From positions 1 to 37,093 of the forward strand of contig CAIQHB010000036.1 in the NCBI GenBank assembly GCA_903871465.1: a stretch of 37,093 nucleotides of DNA, read 5' to 3'. How positions within the stretch are numbered: the first letter of the stretch is position 1; each line of letters opens with the position of its first letter. This DNA comes from an uncultured Methanosarcinales archaeon. Lineage in GTDB: Archaea > Halobacteriota > Methanosarcinia > Methanotrichales > Methanotrichaceae. Both the position numbers and the translations under genes were made by a program. The notes under the pieces are model-generated. The model saw only the letters and a list, made by a program, of their open reading frames with translations. It was not told the origin of the DNA and did not search any database. Below, piece by piece: positions 15,856-25,964 of this stretch.

Positions 15856-15967
15856 TTAGCTATGTATAGCAAATTGTTTCTTAATAATCTATTCAATATG
15901 CAGAAAGAGCTTGCATTCAATGGGTCACAAACAGTCCTGCTTAAAGGCAAATCGTTCGTTTAGCTGT

Positions 15968-15993
15968 TATGATCTTTTCATACTCTTTATGAA
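15968..15993 (+). promoter_or_regulatory. Three-half-site regulatory element upstream of amt-2
   Basis: Reads TATGAT-CTT-TTCATA-CTCTT-TATGAA. The second and third half-sites make a TTCATA-N5-TATGAA palindrome (15977-15993); the first has one mismatch. It ends 25 bp before a TATA-like box (ttataaaata, about 16019-16028) and 56 bp before the GTG start of amt-2. Same architecture as the elements of amt-1 and amt-3. Confidence 0.78.
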
Positions 15994-16018
15994 CTCTGCA
16001 TACATTTTCCTAAATATG

Positions 16019-16028
16019 CTTATAAAAT
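16019..16028 (+). promoter_or_regulatory. TATA box of amt copy 2 (leaderless promoter)
   Basis: TTATAAAATA lies about 25 nt upstream of the GTG at 16050, the distance expected between an archaeal TATA box and its start of transcription. No ribosome site is seen before the GTG. Together these suggest a leaderless transcript that starts at or near the first codon. Confidence 0.55.
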
Positions 16029-16049
16029 ATGCATTTGCCTTAACGCCTG

Positions 16050-17321
16050 GTGGTAACAACGCGTACATTCTGGTCATTACTATTACTAGCTCTGCTGATT
16101 GGCACAGCATCTGCAGATGAGGGAACGATAAATGCTGCGGATAATGCCTGGGTCCTGATCAGTGCTGCTCTGGTCTTAATCATGATTCCAGGGGTTGGAC
16201 TCTTCTACGGGGGCATGGTCAGGAAGAAGAATGCTATCTCCACGATAATATTCAGCTTTGCCGTCATGAGCATCATAAGCTTGCAGTGGATCCTGTATGG
16301 CTATACCCTGGCCTTTGGAAAGGACATATCCGGCCTCATAGGCGGCCTCGATTTCCTGGGCCTGAACGGTGTAGGCATGGGTGTGAAAGAGGGCCTGACC
16401 ATCCCCGCTCTCACCTTTATGATCTTTCAGGCCATGTTTGCCATCATCACTGTATCCCTGATCACGGGCAGCTATGTGGAGCGTATCAAGTTCAGCTCCT
16501 TCCTGGTCTTCTCTCTGGCCTGGGCCACTCTGGTCTATGATCCTGTAGCTCACTGGGTCTGGGGTGGAGGCTGGCTGCAACAGATGGGTGTCCTGGACTT
16601 CGCCGGAGGAATAGTGGTGCATATCACGGCTGGTGTCTCGGCCATGGCAGTAGCTATGGTCATCGGTGTTCGCAAGGGATTCGGAACCGACCCCATGGAG
16701 CCGCATAATATTCCTACGACCGTCATGGGCGCGGCTCTGCTCTGGTTTGGCTGGTTTGGTTTCAACGCCGGCTCAGCACTAGCGGCTAACGGCATTGCAG
16801 CCAATGCTTTTGTCACCACCAATACATCTGCCGCGGCAGCTGCAACGACCTGGATGCTTCTCTCCTGGAGGCAGAGAGCGCCTTCCGCCCTGGGAATCGT
16901 GACCGGTGCCGTGGCTGGCCTCGCTGCGATAACGCCTGCTGCGGGCTTCGTGACGCCCCTGGCGGCGATTCCAATAGGCATCGTGGCCGCCATTGCCGGA
17001 TACTACGCTATCATCCTGATCCGAGGCAGCAAAAAGGTAGATGACTCTCTGGATGTCCTGGCCTGCCACGGCATAGGTAGCACCTGGGGTGTCCTGGCTA
17101 CCGGCATCTTTGCCACCATCGGCGCCACGGGACTCCTGGCGGGCAACTCCCATCAGGTCGTGGTGCAGATTATAGCCATTGGAGTCACCTGGGGCTACTC
17201 CTTCCTGGTCACCTTCGGTCTCGCCAAGATCATTGATGCGGTCATGGGTCTGCGGGTCCGGGATGATGAAGAATCCGTGGGTCTGGACATCAGCCAGCAT
17301 GGTGAAGGCGCCTATATGTGA
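16050..17321 (+). CDS. amt: Ammonium transporter Amt (copy 2)
   Basis: A 423-residue ammonium channel. The GTG start is followed by a short signal-peptide-like helix (WSLLLLALLIGTASA), then eleven membrane helices beginning [24 protein letters not shown]. Key motifs: FQAMFAIIT with the outer Phe gate, DFAGGIVVH with the first pore His, WFGFNAGSA with the second Phe, and LACHGIGSTWG with the second pore His. The C-terminal tail [14 protein letters not shown] is the cytoplasmic region that contacts GlnK. glnK copy 2 starts 9 nt after the stop, so they form one operon. Very close to amt copy 3 in sequence, consistent with a tandem duplication of the amt-glnK unit. Confidence 0.97.
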   Translation: MVTTRTFWSLLLLALLIGTASADEGTINAADNAWVLISAALVLIMIPGVGLFYGGMVRKKNAISTIIFSFAVMSIISLQWILYGYTLAFGKDISGLIGGLDFLGLNGVGMGVKEGLTIPALTFMIFQAMFAIITVSLITGSYVERIKFSSFLVFSLAWATLVYDPVAHWVWGGGWLQQMGVLDFAGGIVVHITAGVSAMAVAMVIGVRKGFGTDPMEPHNIPTTVMGAALLWFGWFGFNAGSALAANGIAANAFVTTNTSAAAAATTWMLLSWRQRAPSALGIVTGAVAGLAAITPAAGFVTPLAAIPIGIVAAIAGYYAIILIRGSKKVDDSLDVLACHGIGSTWGVLATGIFATIGATGLLAGNSHQVVVQIIAIGVTWGYSFLVTFGLAKIIDAVMGLRVRDDEESVGLDISQHGEGAYM

Positions 17322-17669
<348 letters not shown>

Positions 17670-18059
17670 CTGCTCTGCGTCTTCCCCTAATCCAGGACTG
17701 CCCTCATCCATATTTTCAACGCAAATAGGTCTATCATATAATTATTAATACGATATTTCAGGTGCCCACATCTTTTCCCTAAATCATACATTCCCGGTCT
17801 AATTAAGCAAAAATGGGACATTACCTCAAAAAATTATTTAAATAATCAGCCCACCATAAGAGAACTGTAGATTATGCACATCTATGAACGGATATGAACT
17901 ATTCATAGCTTTTACGAATTTGTATCAAATACCCTTTTTAATCCCTCGGGCTAAGATTTGTTCAGCAAATGCCGGATCGAATCTACCGTGATGGTTCGGA
18001 CGGCTATACAAAAAATTGAATATCTTTCGCGTTCATATAATATTCAAGGGTGATGCAGT
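17670..18059 (+). other. 390-bp intergenic spacer with amt-3 promoter
   Basis: Contains an AT-rich perfect palindrome (ATTATTTAAATAAT, 17833-17846), a cluster of four TATGAA-type half-sites (17883-17918), T-rich TATA-like sequence near 17934-17943 and again at 18034-18041, and a weak two-part stem at 17971-18004 (GCCG/CGGC and CGAA/TTCG). A good ribosome site, GGGTGAT, lies at about 18049-18055. If the TATA near 17935 is used, amt-3 has a leader of about 95 nt. No coding or RNA gene is recognised. Confidence 0.5.
17893..17918 (+). promoter_or_regulatory. Three-half-site regulatory element upstream of amt-3
   Basis: Reads TATGAA-CTA-TTCATA-GCTTT-TACGAA, the same order and spacing as before amt-1 and amt-2. 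A fourth TATGAA at 17883-17888 lies exactly 10 bp upstream of the first, and the outer half-sites are 20 bp apart, so direct half-sites sit on one face of the helix. It ends 141 bp before the TTG start of amt-3 and about 16 bp before a TATA-like stretch. Confidence 0.78.
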
Positions 18060-19612
<1,553 letters not shown>

Positions 19613-19664
19613 TTCCTCTTTTCAACAAGACAAAAAGGTAAAATAGCTATATTTCAACTAGCCC

Positions 19665-20714
19665 ATGATGGCTGGCGAAATTAAGATTTTGGGTGCGGGC
19701 ATTGCCGGTCTGACCGCGTCAATTAATTTGGCCAACGGTGGATTTGATGTGACGATTTTTGAAAAGTCTCCCACGATCGGAAGTCGGTTCCACAATGATT
19801 TTCAGGGCCTGGAGAATTGGAGCGATGAGACGGATGTTTTGGAAATTTTGAAAAATTTGTCGCTCGAAACCAACTTCTGGTACAAAGGATTTAAAAAGGC
19901 TTCTTTCTATACCGACTTACAAAAAGAGTTCATAGCAGAAGATAAGGACAACCTTTTTTATCTGGTGCAAAGAGGTCCAGTTGATAGTTTGGACGAAAGT
20001 CTAAAGAATCAAGCTCTTGATGCCGGCGTGAAAATAAGATTCAATTCAAAAATGACCCTTGAAGAATGCGATATAGTCGCGACAGGTGTCTCCGGCAAAA
20101 AACCGGTCGGTGTGGTAAAAGGCATCGTTTTTGATACCAATGCCGAAGATTCGATAAATTTGATTCTAAATGATAAATGCGCCTCTAAAGGGTACTCATA
20201 TTTGCTGGTTGCAGACGGAAAAGCAACATTAGCATCAGTTGTAATGAAGGATTTATCTAAAACAAATCTCTGTTTCGAAAATAGCTTTGAAGCATTCTCA
20301 AGATTGAAACAATTTACGATCACGAACAGGAGATCCTTTGCAGGCTATGGAACTTTTGCCTTGAATGAGACCAATAAGCAGAACAAGAGACTGTTCGTGG
20401 GAGAAGCCGCCGGCTTCCAGGATCTTTTTTTGGGTTTTGGCATGAAGTATGCGCTCTTAAGCGGATATGCTGCAGCGAAAAGCATAATGGAAGAAGAAGA
20501 CTACGATATGGTCTGGAGAGACTTGGTTTTGGATAAACAAAAAGCATCTGCTGCAAATAGATTGATCTATGAAGTAACTGGCGTTTGGGGTTATAATTAT
20601 ATTGCAAATAAACTGAGCAATTCAAGAAGTCCGAAGTCCTGGTTGAATGGTCAGTATCGCTTTGGTTTGAGCAAGAGGCTCATCTATCCATTTACAAAAT
20701 TTGCTAAGAAATGA
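19665..20714 (+). CDS. FAD-dependent oxidoreductase, geranylgeranyl-reductase-like
   Basis: A 349-residue flavoprotein of the FAD/NAD(P)-binding Rossmann class. The N-terminus has the dinucleotide motif GAGIAGLTASINLA followed by an acidic end of strand 2 (VTIFEKS). NKRLFVGEAAGFQDLFLGFGMKYALLSGYAAAKSI is split here between residues about 244-278 and matches the second FAD contact, GEAAGxxxxxxGxGxxxAxxSG, of the geranylgeranyl reductase/PHR family. Archaeal members saturate isoprenoid chains of membrane lipids, but close relatives act on other substrates. The N-terminal GxGxxG is followed by an atypical TIGSRFHNDFQGLENW stretch instead of the usual RxxxG motif. Base composition is clearly more AT-rich than the amt genes upstream, which may indicate transfer. 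Either ATG at 19665 or 19668 may be used. Confidence 0.75.
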   Translation: MMAGEIKILGAGIAGLTASINLANGGFDVTIFEKSPTIGSRFHNDFQGLENWSDETDVLEILKNLSLETNFWYKGFKKASFYTDLQKEFIAEDKDNLFYLVQRGPVDSLDESLKNQALDAGVKIRFNSKMTLEECDIVATGVSGKKPVGVVKGIVFDTNAEDSINLILNDKCASKGYSYLLVADGKATLASVVMKDLSKTNLCFENSFEAFSRLKQFTITNRRSFAGYGTFALNETNKQNKRLFVGEAAGFQDLFLGFGMKYALLSGYAAAKSIMEEEDYDMVWRDLVLDKQKASAANRLIYEVTGVWGYNYIANKLSNSRSPKSWLNGQYRFGLSKRLIYPFTKFAKK

Positions 20715-20745
20715 TTCTAATAAAAGAGAAAATAGATATGGCTCG

Positions 20746-21222
20746 CTAGCCAAAGAATAGGCTATAGCCGAACTGGAGAACGCTAGTGCTCGATAGAACT
20801 GCATCCAGTTTGATCTTGGTCCAACCGTTCGCATCGAAGGTGATCTGGCCTTTGTCCCTCTCGTTCTGGAATGTAGTGATAGGATTCTTTGATCGTCTGG
20901 TGTCGTTTATAGCGTTCTCTGTGGCGGTTATTGTGATAGATGGATCATTCCAACCACCAACAACCGTTTTGTTTATCCTTCCTTCTTTCATCTCCAACCC
21001 CACGAGAAATACGCTGCCATCATTTTTGGGTATATCCAGATTGATCTTCTCATTGCCCATAATGCCCTTCAGAATGCCAGGGGCTTTATCGATATTCTTG
21101 TTATAGATATCTACATTTTTTTGCGTTTCAGCCATATCGATCGAAAAAGCATTGGCAAATGATACTATGAGCATCAGAAAAATTGCTGCGGACAGGATTC
21201 GCCTTATCATACGACTTATCAT
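20746..21222 (-). CDS. Small secreted protein, possibly SCP2-like
   Basis: A 158-residue protein with a signal peptide (about 5-25, ending SFANA). The mature part starts with an amphipathic helix (MAETQKNVDIYNKNID), followed by beta strands and the stretch GGWNDPSITITATENAI then PITTFQNERDKGQITFDANG. This order (strand, helix, short helix, strand) resembles the lipid-binding SCP2 fold (DPSITI..sed.....G....AF..GKI...G), but no diagnostic residues prove it. No cysteines. The spacing of the ribosome site (AGGAGAG about 11 nt upstream) is long. Convergent with the FAD enzyme gene. I cannot assign a function. Confidence 0.62.
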   Translation of the reverse strand: MISRMIRRILSAAIFLMLIVSFANAFSIDMAETQKNVDIYNKNIDKAPGILKGIMGNEKINLDIPKNDGSVFLVGLEMKEGRINKTVVGGWNDPSITITATENAINDTRRSKNPITTFQNERDKGQITFDANGWTKIKLDAVLSSTSVLQFGYSLFFG

Positions 21223-21472
21223 GCCATGAGGTCTCTCCTATTAAAATAAATATTTTGTGGCGGTTTTTATTGATTTTCCCGAGTTCGATGTTTCTAGGTG
21301 TCATGAGTACGATGAACATGTAGCATCAAGGGCGCAATTTTCTTTTGCAATAAAGACCGCCGATTTCCAAATTCATTTATCGGCGTTCATGGATTCCCGA
21401 TTGATGGTCTGAGGATGTATTTGCATTATCCCACAGAATCATTTAAGTACAATCTTTTCAAATAAGTATCCT
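21223..21472. promoter_or_regulatory. Divergent spacer with DUF373 promoter
   Basis: A 250-bp gene-free spacer. CATTTAAGTA at 21440-21449 is a good archaeal TATA box about 25 nt upstream of the DUF373 ATG at 21473, with no ribosome site between, so that transcript is probably leaderless. On the minus strand, AT-rich sequence around 21240-21250 could serve the small secreted protein. No RNA gene seen. Confidence 0.45.
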
Positions 21473-22576
21473 ATGGATGTCCTTGTGCTCTGCATTGACC
21501 GAGACGACGATTTGGGCCGCAAGGGCGGGGTCATAAGTCCTGTGGTAGGCAGGCAGGCCAATATCGATGCCGCCCTCAAGTTGGGTATGGCCGATCCGGA
21601 GGATTCGGATGTCAACACTATCTTTGGAGGCATAAAGGCGCTGGATGAGCTTGTCGCTTCTGGCAAGAACGCGGAGATTGCCTCCCTGGCAGGAGACCTG
21701 AAGGTCGGACTGATATCGGACAGCAAGCTCGCCGCCCAGCTGGAAGATCTGTTGGCGCGTTTCCATCCTGAGGGCGTGATTGTGGTCTCGGACGGTGCCG
21801 AGGATGAGGCTATCTTGCCCATCATCCAGTCTCGTGTCAAGGTCAACGGCGTGCGCCGGGTGCTGATCAAACAGAGCCCCAATCTCGAGAGCACCTACTA
21901 CCTTCTCAAGCAGGTTTTCACCGATCCCAAGATAAGTCATACCGTATTCATTCCGCCGGCTTTAGCCTTGCTCATGTTTGCCATCGCGGGTTTCTTGGGA
22001 AATCCCAACCTTGCTCTGGGGTTCATCACCGGAGCTGTGGGCCTTTATCTCCTCTTCCGGGGTCTGGGCTTGGACGACTCTATGGAGGAGGCCAAACAGA
22101 CATTGAGTAAATCCCTGTATGCCGGGAAGATCGCTTTCGTGACCTATATTCTGGCCGCCATGCTGGTGGTCATAGCGACAGTCAACGGGGTAGCCTATTT
22201 CTGGCAATACTATCATGAACCCATATCCCCTGGATACTTTCAGCTGGTCATGATCTATCTTTATGAGAGCATCTGGTGGTACGTGGCCGCAGCCCTCTGT
22301 GTGAATATGGGCAAGATCATGGATATGTATCTGGAGGGGGTTAGAGACGCTCGCACCATCTCCAGCCTTTTCTTCGTACTGGCAACCGGTCTCATCATCT
22401 GGTCTGCCAGCCGGGTTATATTGGCCAATGATCCCGGCCTGAATTTCGGCATAGGCATGGCAGAATCTGTCCAGTACCTGGCCATATCCGCCATAGTCGC
22501 TATCCTCATAACCGTTGTCGGTGTCAATATATCCAAGCGCATAGCTACAGAGAAATCTCTCCCGGCTGCCAAGTGA
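21473..22576 (+). CDS. DUF373 family membrane protein
   Basis: A 367-residue archaeal DUF373 protein. Residues 1 to about 155 are a soluble alpha/beta domain that opens MDVLVLCIDRDDDLG and contains GRQANIDAALKLGMADPEDSDVNT and VVSDGAEDEA, the family's conserved acidic stretches. Residues about 160-355 contain roughly six membrane helices. The family is almost confined to archaea and its function is unknown; the acidic pattern at the start looks like a metal or nucleotide site. It is followed after 6 nt by the GXGXG protein gene, an operon-like arrangement. The start fits a leaderless promoter. Confidence 0.9.
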   Translation: MDVLVLCIDRDDDLGRKGGVISPVVGRQANIDAALKLGMADPEDSDVNTIFGGIKALDELVASGKNAEIASLAGDLKVGLISDSKLAAQLEDLLARFHPEGVIVVSDGAEDEAILPIIQSRVKVNGVRRVLIKQSPNLESTYYLLKQVFTDPKISHTVFIPPALALLMFAIAGFLGNPNLALGFITGAVGLYLLFRGLGLDDSMEEAKQTLSKSLYAGKIAFVTYILAAMLVVIATVNGVAYFWQYYHEPISPGYFQLVMIYLYESIWWYVAAALCVNMGKIMDMYLEGVRDARTISSLFFVLATGLIIWSASRVILANDPGLNFGIGMAESVQYLAISAIVAILITVVGVNISKRIATEKSLPAAK

Positions 22577-22582
22577 TTCAGA

Positions 22583-23470
22583 ATGATCGAGATCCAAGCC
22601 TCGGGAGAGAAGTGCCTGGGCGATTTTACATTTGATTTTTACTGGCAGCATCTGGGTTCAAGGCTGGACAAGGATCAAACTGTAAGCGGCATCAGCTTTC
22701 GAAGAATGGTGGAGGCACTCTCCCAGGGCGAGACCGTACGGATTTCGGGCGACGTGGGCAGTCGTTTGGGTTCCAGCCTGGGCGTGGACCTGCTCCGGCT
22801 GGGTGGAAAGGGCGGGCCCATTGAGACGACGGGCAAGATTGTAATCGATGGTAATGTAGGCAGCCGCATGGGCATAAGCATGCTGCGTGGTATGATCTAT
22901 GTTACCGGCAGTGTCGAGTCTCCTCTGGGAAACGTGATCGAGGTTGAGAGCGATCTGACCGGATACAGAAAGTTCGTCTCGATAACAGAAGCTCTGGAAA
23001 AAGGAATCGGGGTCCTGGAGCCAAACATTCTGGACAAATGTGGTCTGATCATTCGTGATGGCGTATTGAGGGATACTCTTGGCGCAAGAAACTCCGCCGA
23101 TAAGGCAGTTCGCTCGCAAGGTGATGCGGGAATGAGCACGGGCATACTCATGCGATCCGGCCAAATCGTAGTGCTCGGAAATGCCGATCGCAACACGGGC
23201 GTGCTCAATCAAGGCGGAAGCATAGTGATACGGGGAAAGGCCGGCGACTTCACTGGAGCCGAGATGCGAGGTGGCGAAGTTTTCGTAGAAGGTGATGCCG
23301 GAAAATTCACCTGCGCCCGGATGAGGGGCGGTGCGGTCTACGCTAAAGAGGGCAAGCCTGTGCCGCCCGCCCGGGCACAGCTGCTCAGCTCTTCCGAGCA
23401 GATCCGTGTGGCAAAAGCACTGGAGCAGACTCCACTTTATGCTATGATGTATCGCAAGTTCAGCCTATGA
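22583..23470 (+). CDS. GXGXG-repeat protein (FwdC / glutamate synthase alpha C-terminal-like)
   Basis: A 295-residue protein whose middle and C-terminus form a right-handed parallel beta-helix of GXGXG type: repeated units such as GDVGSRLGSSL, GNVGSRMGISM, GDAGMSTGILM, GNADRNTGVL, GKAGDFTGAEMRGG and GDAGKFTCARMRGG. This fold occurs in formylmethanofuran dehydrogenase subunit C and the C-terminal domain of glutamate synthase. Fwd/Fmd C proteins are about 260-270 residues and normally sit in an fwd/fmd operon. None of the other subunits is here, so it is more likely a stand-alone relative. The N-terminal about 35 residues are distinct. It probably forms an operon with DUF373 upstream. Confidence 0.82.
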   Translation: MIEIQASGEKCLGDFTFDFYWQHLGSRLDKDQTVSGISFRRMVEALSQGETVRISGDVGSRLGSSLGVDLLRLGGKGGPIETTGKIVIDGNVGSRMGISMLRGMIYVTGSVESPLGNVIEVESDLTGYRKFVSITEALEKGIGVLEPNILDKCGLIIRDGVLRDTLGARNSADKAVRSQGDAGMSTGILMRSGQIVVLGNADRNTGVLNQGGSIVIRGKAGDFTGAEMRGGEVFVEGDAGKFTCARMRGGAVYAKEGKPVPPARAQLLSSSEQIRVAKALEQTPLYAMMYRKFSL

Positions 23471-23492
23471 AAATGGCACGGCAAAAATTGAT

Positions 23493-24602
23493 TCAGTAGA
23501 TCTCTTCCAGATCCTCTATGTGAGCGAAGGCATCGTCCAGTTGCTTTCTGGATCTCGACCTCTTTTCCTTCTCGTCTTGCATGCCTCGCGCGGCCTGGGC
23601 ATAGATGGATTCCAGCTCCGGTGCGCTGGCCATTGTGAAGACGGAGAGGACCTTTGGGTACCCTTTCTTGATGACAATTCCTTTGAAGACGTGACCTGCG
23701 CTCGCGGAGAGCTTCTCTACCTCTTTGGTGATCTGATCCACATCCAGGTGCTCTCTAGAGCCCTGAATAATAATCATTGCACGGGCGGCGTCTTCCGACA
23801 CATTCGCAGGATAAAGCAAGTTGCCTGGCTTCAAGCTATTCTCAATGGCATCCTTGACGGACGGATTCTTGCCGTCTGCCTGATAGAATCCCATGGTGCC
23901 TATGCGCAGGCCCCCATTCATGACGGTCTTGAAGTCTCCTAGATCAGTTACAGAGAGCATTTCGCTGTCCAGAGATTCGATGAGGAAAAGCAGGCGCTGG
24001 GCGATCATGTTATTGATCTTGTCATAGGCAGAGGCTATATCTCCGCTGTACCTCTTCATGTACTGGTTGTCCGCCAGAATTATGCCCTCAGCATCCACTT
24101 CCATCAACTCCCGCATGCTGAATGCTGCATTTTGAAGGTAGATGGAGCCCTCCTCTCGGAATGGCAGGACTGCAACCGTGATGACCGTGATTCTTGGATA
24201 CTGCCTCTTTAATTCGTTTATGAGCAAAGGTGAGAACGAGGAACCCGTCCCACCTGATGTGGAGGTGATCACAAAAGCCACATCGAAATCGCCTCTCTTC
24301 TCGATCTCGCCCATGATCATGTCGCGGTTATCCATAAAGGCTTGCTTGCCCACATTTCGATTTGCTCCCACGCCGTGCAGATTCGGGACATGCAATCTGT
24401 CTTTGGCTGTGGTGAACCTCAACTCCTTAAGATCATTTACGGCCGTATTGACAGCCAGGGTCTCCACTCGACTGGGGAACTTTGGTCGCATACAATATTT
24501 GGCAAGCCTTGAGGCTCCGCCGCCTCCAAAGGACTCCTTGTTTATTGCGTCCAATATTCGATTCCCGCACTGGCCTACGCCGAGCATGAGTACGTTAAGC
24601 AT
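23493..24602 (-). CDS. CetZ-like tubulin/FtsZ-superfamily GTPase
   Basis: A 369-residue tubulin-superfamily protein. The N-terminal GVGQCGNRI is the tubulin/CetZ form of the first nucleotide loop. The signature loop reads TSGGTGSSFSPLL (canonical GGTGSG; the last Gly is Ser). The co-catalytic loop is VTDLGDFKTVM, with acidic residues as in FtsZ T7. The C-terminal tail is highly charged (KEKRSRSRKQLDD...EDLEEIY). CetZ proteins polymerise with GTP and shape cells in haloarchaea; they also occur in some methanogens. This protein is closer to CetZ than to FtsZ because it has GQCGN rather than GxGGxGxN. Single gene, convergent with the GXGXG gene. GAGAG precedes the ATG. Confidence 0.87.
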   Translation of the reverse strand: MLNVLMLGVGQCGNRILDAINKESFGGGGASRLAKYCMRPKFPSRVETLAVNTAVNDLKELRFTTAKDRLHVPNLHGVGANRNVGKQAFMDNRDMIMGEIEKRGDFDVAFVITSTSGGTGSSFSPLLINELKRQYPRITVITVAVLPFREEGSIYLQNAAFSMRELMEVDAEGIILADNQYMKRYSGDIASAYDKINNMIAQRLLFLIESLDSEMLSVTDLGDFKTVMNGGLRIGTMGFYQADGKNPSVKDAIENSLKPGNLLYPANVSEDAARAMIIIQGSREHLDVDQITKEVEKLSASAGHVFKGIVIKKGYPKVLSVFTMASAPELESIYAQAARGMQDEKEKRSRSRKQLDDAFAHIEDLEEIY

Positions 24603-24692
24603 GATTTCAAATCTCTCATAACTTTGGAATTTTACTTAATCGTGATCGTGATTGAATGGAGCTATTCCTGTTAGGAGATATAGTCACTTTCT

Positions 24693-25964
24693 TCAATATT
24701 TATACTCTTTGTATCTCCTATACATCCACGCAATAATAACTATGATTGGGATAATGAGTAGTAAATATTGATATTTATACTCTTGTTCCAGGACGACCAC
24801 TTCCGTTGTCCCTTCTTGAATCATGGCCCCATCTCCGCCGTCAAAGCTGGCTTTGAGGCGTACTGTGTAGTTTCCTGGAGATTTGCCTGAAAGCACGGCT
24901 GAGTAATTCACCCGCTTTTCCGGCAGGATCTCAAAGAAGCTTCTGTCAAGTCCTGTGACCTCCAGTCCCTCTGGGGGCCTGATCTCTCCCGCCAATTCTA
25001 TCCTGGTGGCAGTAGCCGTTCCCATATTCGACAGGCTGACGTTCATTACGCCTTTGCCGCCCAACGGTATCGGTCCGGGACTAGTCAGCTCTATTGCCAG
25101 ATTCGCTTTGCTTTTTGGATTTATCAAGACATTAAAAGGCTCGGAGTTATTTGATCTGGCATTCTTCTTTGCGTCCGTATAGCTGACCTGTATGGCCGGA
25201 ACCCTTATGGATCCTTCTTTGACGGCACTCATCAAATATACCGCGGAATCGGATTCCCCGGGGTCTAATGTCTCTTTAATCTTTGGCGGATAGCCGGCGA
25301 TGTAGGAGAACTCGGGAAGCGGCGGTGTATCTTCGGCTTTTATGTCCAGGGCCTGTCCCGTGCCTATGTTCTTGACAGCGATCGTGACCTTAACCTCGTC
25401 TCCTACATTCATCTGGTTCCGATCGAAACTCTCTTGCACGGACAAAATGGGCTTATCAGGCGGCGCAACAGGCCTTTCTGAGGCATGCCTTCTGGGTGTG
25501 CCCAGGCCTTCTTGATATTCAATCCGGACTTTGGCAGACTGATCATCCGGGATATCGGTTACTGTGATGGTGATGCCATTATTTTCCGAGCCTCCCTCGA
25601 GATTATTGGCGTGATTCTCCAGGAAAGCTCTTTGTTCATCCAGGGCTCCTCCTACCTTGGATACCTGCATCAATGCTATCCCATCTTTTAGCGATTGTAT
25701 ATCGATAAGCTCCACCTGATAGTCGCCGATATCAATGCGGTCGCCTATGTTGAGGGTGAAATCTGTATAAGTCACCTGATTGTCATTGGTCTCTTTGGTC
25801 TCTTTGGCATAGACGGCACCAAAATAGAATGCTTGAATTAGCAGCACAAAGATCGTCAGATAGGTCAAACGCCGCAATCCGGACCACCGTCTTTTGCAAA
25901 TAACATCATCTTGTAGATCAGAGGGATTTATGGGTGTATTTTTCCCCAATTTGCTAGCTTGCAT
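24693..25964 (-). CDS. Membrane-anchored surface protein with COG1361/NEW3-type beta domains
   Basis: A 423-residue protein: a polar N-terminus with a first membrane segment about 34-51, a large extracellular part, a final membrane helix about 398-415 and a short basic tail. The extracellular part contains at least two Ig-like domains with the pattern of COG1361/CARDB proteins (MNVGDEVKVTIAVKNIGTGQA, GGKGVMNVSLSNMGTATAT, GNYTVRLKASFDG). Residues about 60-160 form a separate beta domain. It overlaps the end of nadC by 11 nt, so translation is coupled even though no functional link to NAD synthesis is apparent. Similar proteins are common on methanogen surfaces and their roles are mostly unknown. 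Confidence 0.78.
   Translation of the reverse strand: MQASKLGKNTPINPSDLQDDVICKRRWSGLRRLTYLTIFVLLIQAFYFGAVYAKETKETNDNQVTYTDFTLNIGDRIDIGDYQVELIDIQSLKDGIALMQVSKVGGALDEQRAFLENHANNLEGGSENNGITITVTDIPDDQSAKVRIEYQEGLGTPRRHASERPVAPPDKPILSVQESFDRNQMNVGDEVKVTIAVKNIGTGQALDIKAEDTPPLPEFSYIAGYPPKIKETLDPGESDSAVYLMSAVKEGSIRVPAIQVSYTDAKKNARSNNSEPFNVLINPKSKANLAIELTSPGPIPLGGKGVMNVSLSNMGTATATRIELAGEIRPPEGLEVTGLDRSFFEILPEKRVNYSAVLSGKSPGNYTVRLKASFDGGDGAMIQEGTTEVVVLEQEYKYQYLLLIIPIIVIIAWMYRRYKEYKY

Noticed and set aside
15726-16049. Published NrpR operators (GGAA-N6-TTCC or GGTA-N6-TACC) upstream of amt-1 and amt-2
   Set aside because: I looked for both patterns in this spacer and saw no convincing match; the TTCATA/TATGAA element is the recurring signal instead.
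15911-16120. Short plus-strand frame between amt-1 and amt-2
   Set aside because: It covers the operator and promoter of amt-2 and overlaps its start in another frame; it has no ribosome site.
17971-18004. Riboswitch or sRNA structure in the amt-3 leader
   Set aside because: Only a weak two-part stem of 4 + 4 bp with an internal loop can be drawn, and no counterpart exists in the other amt leaders.
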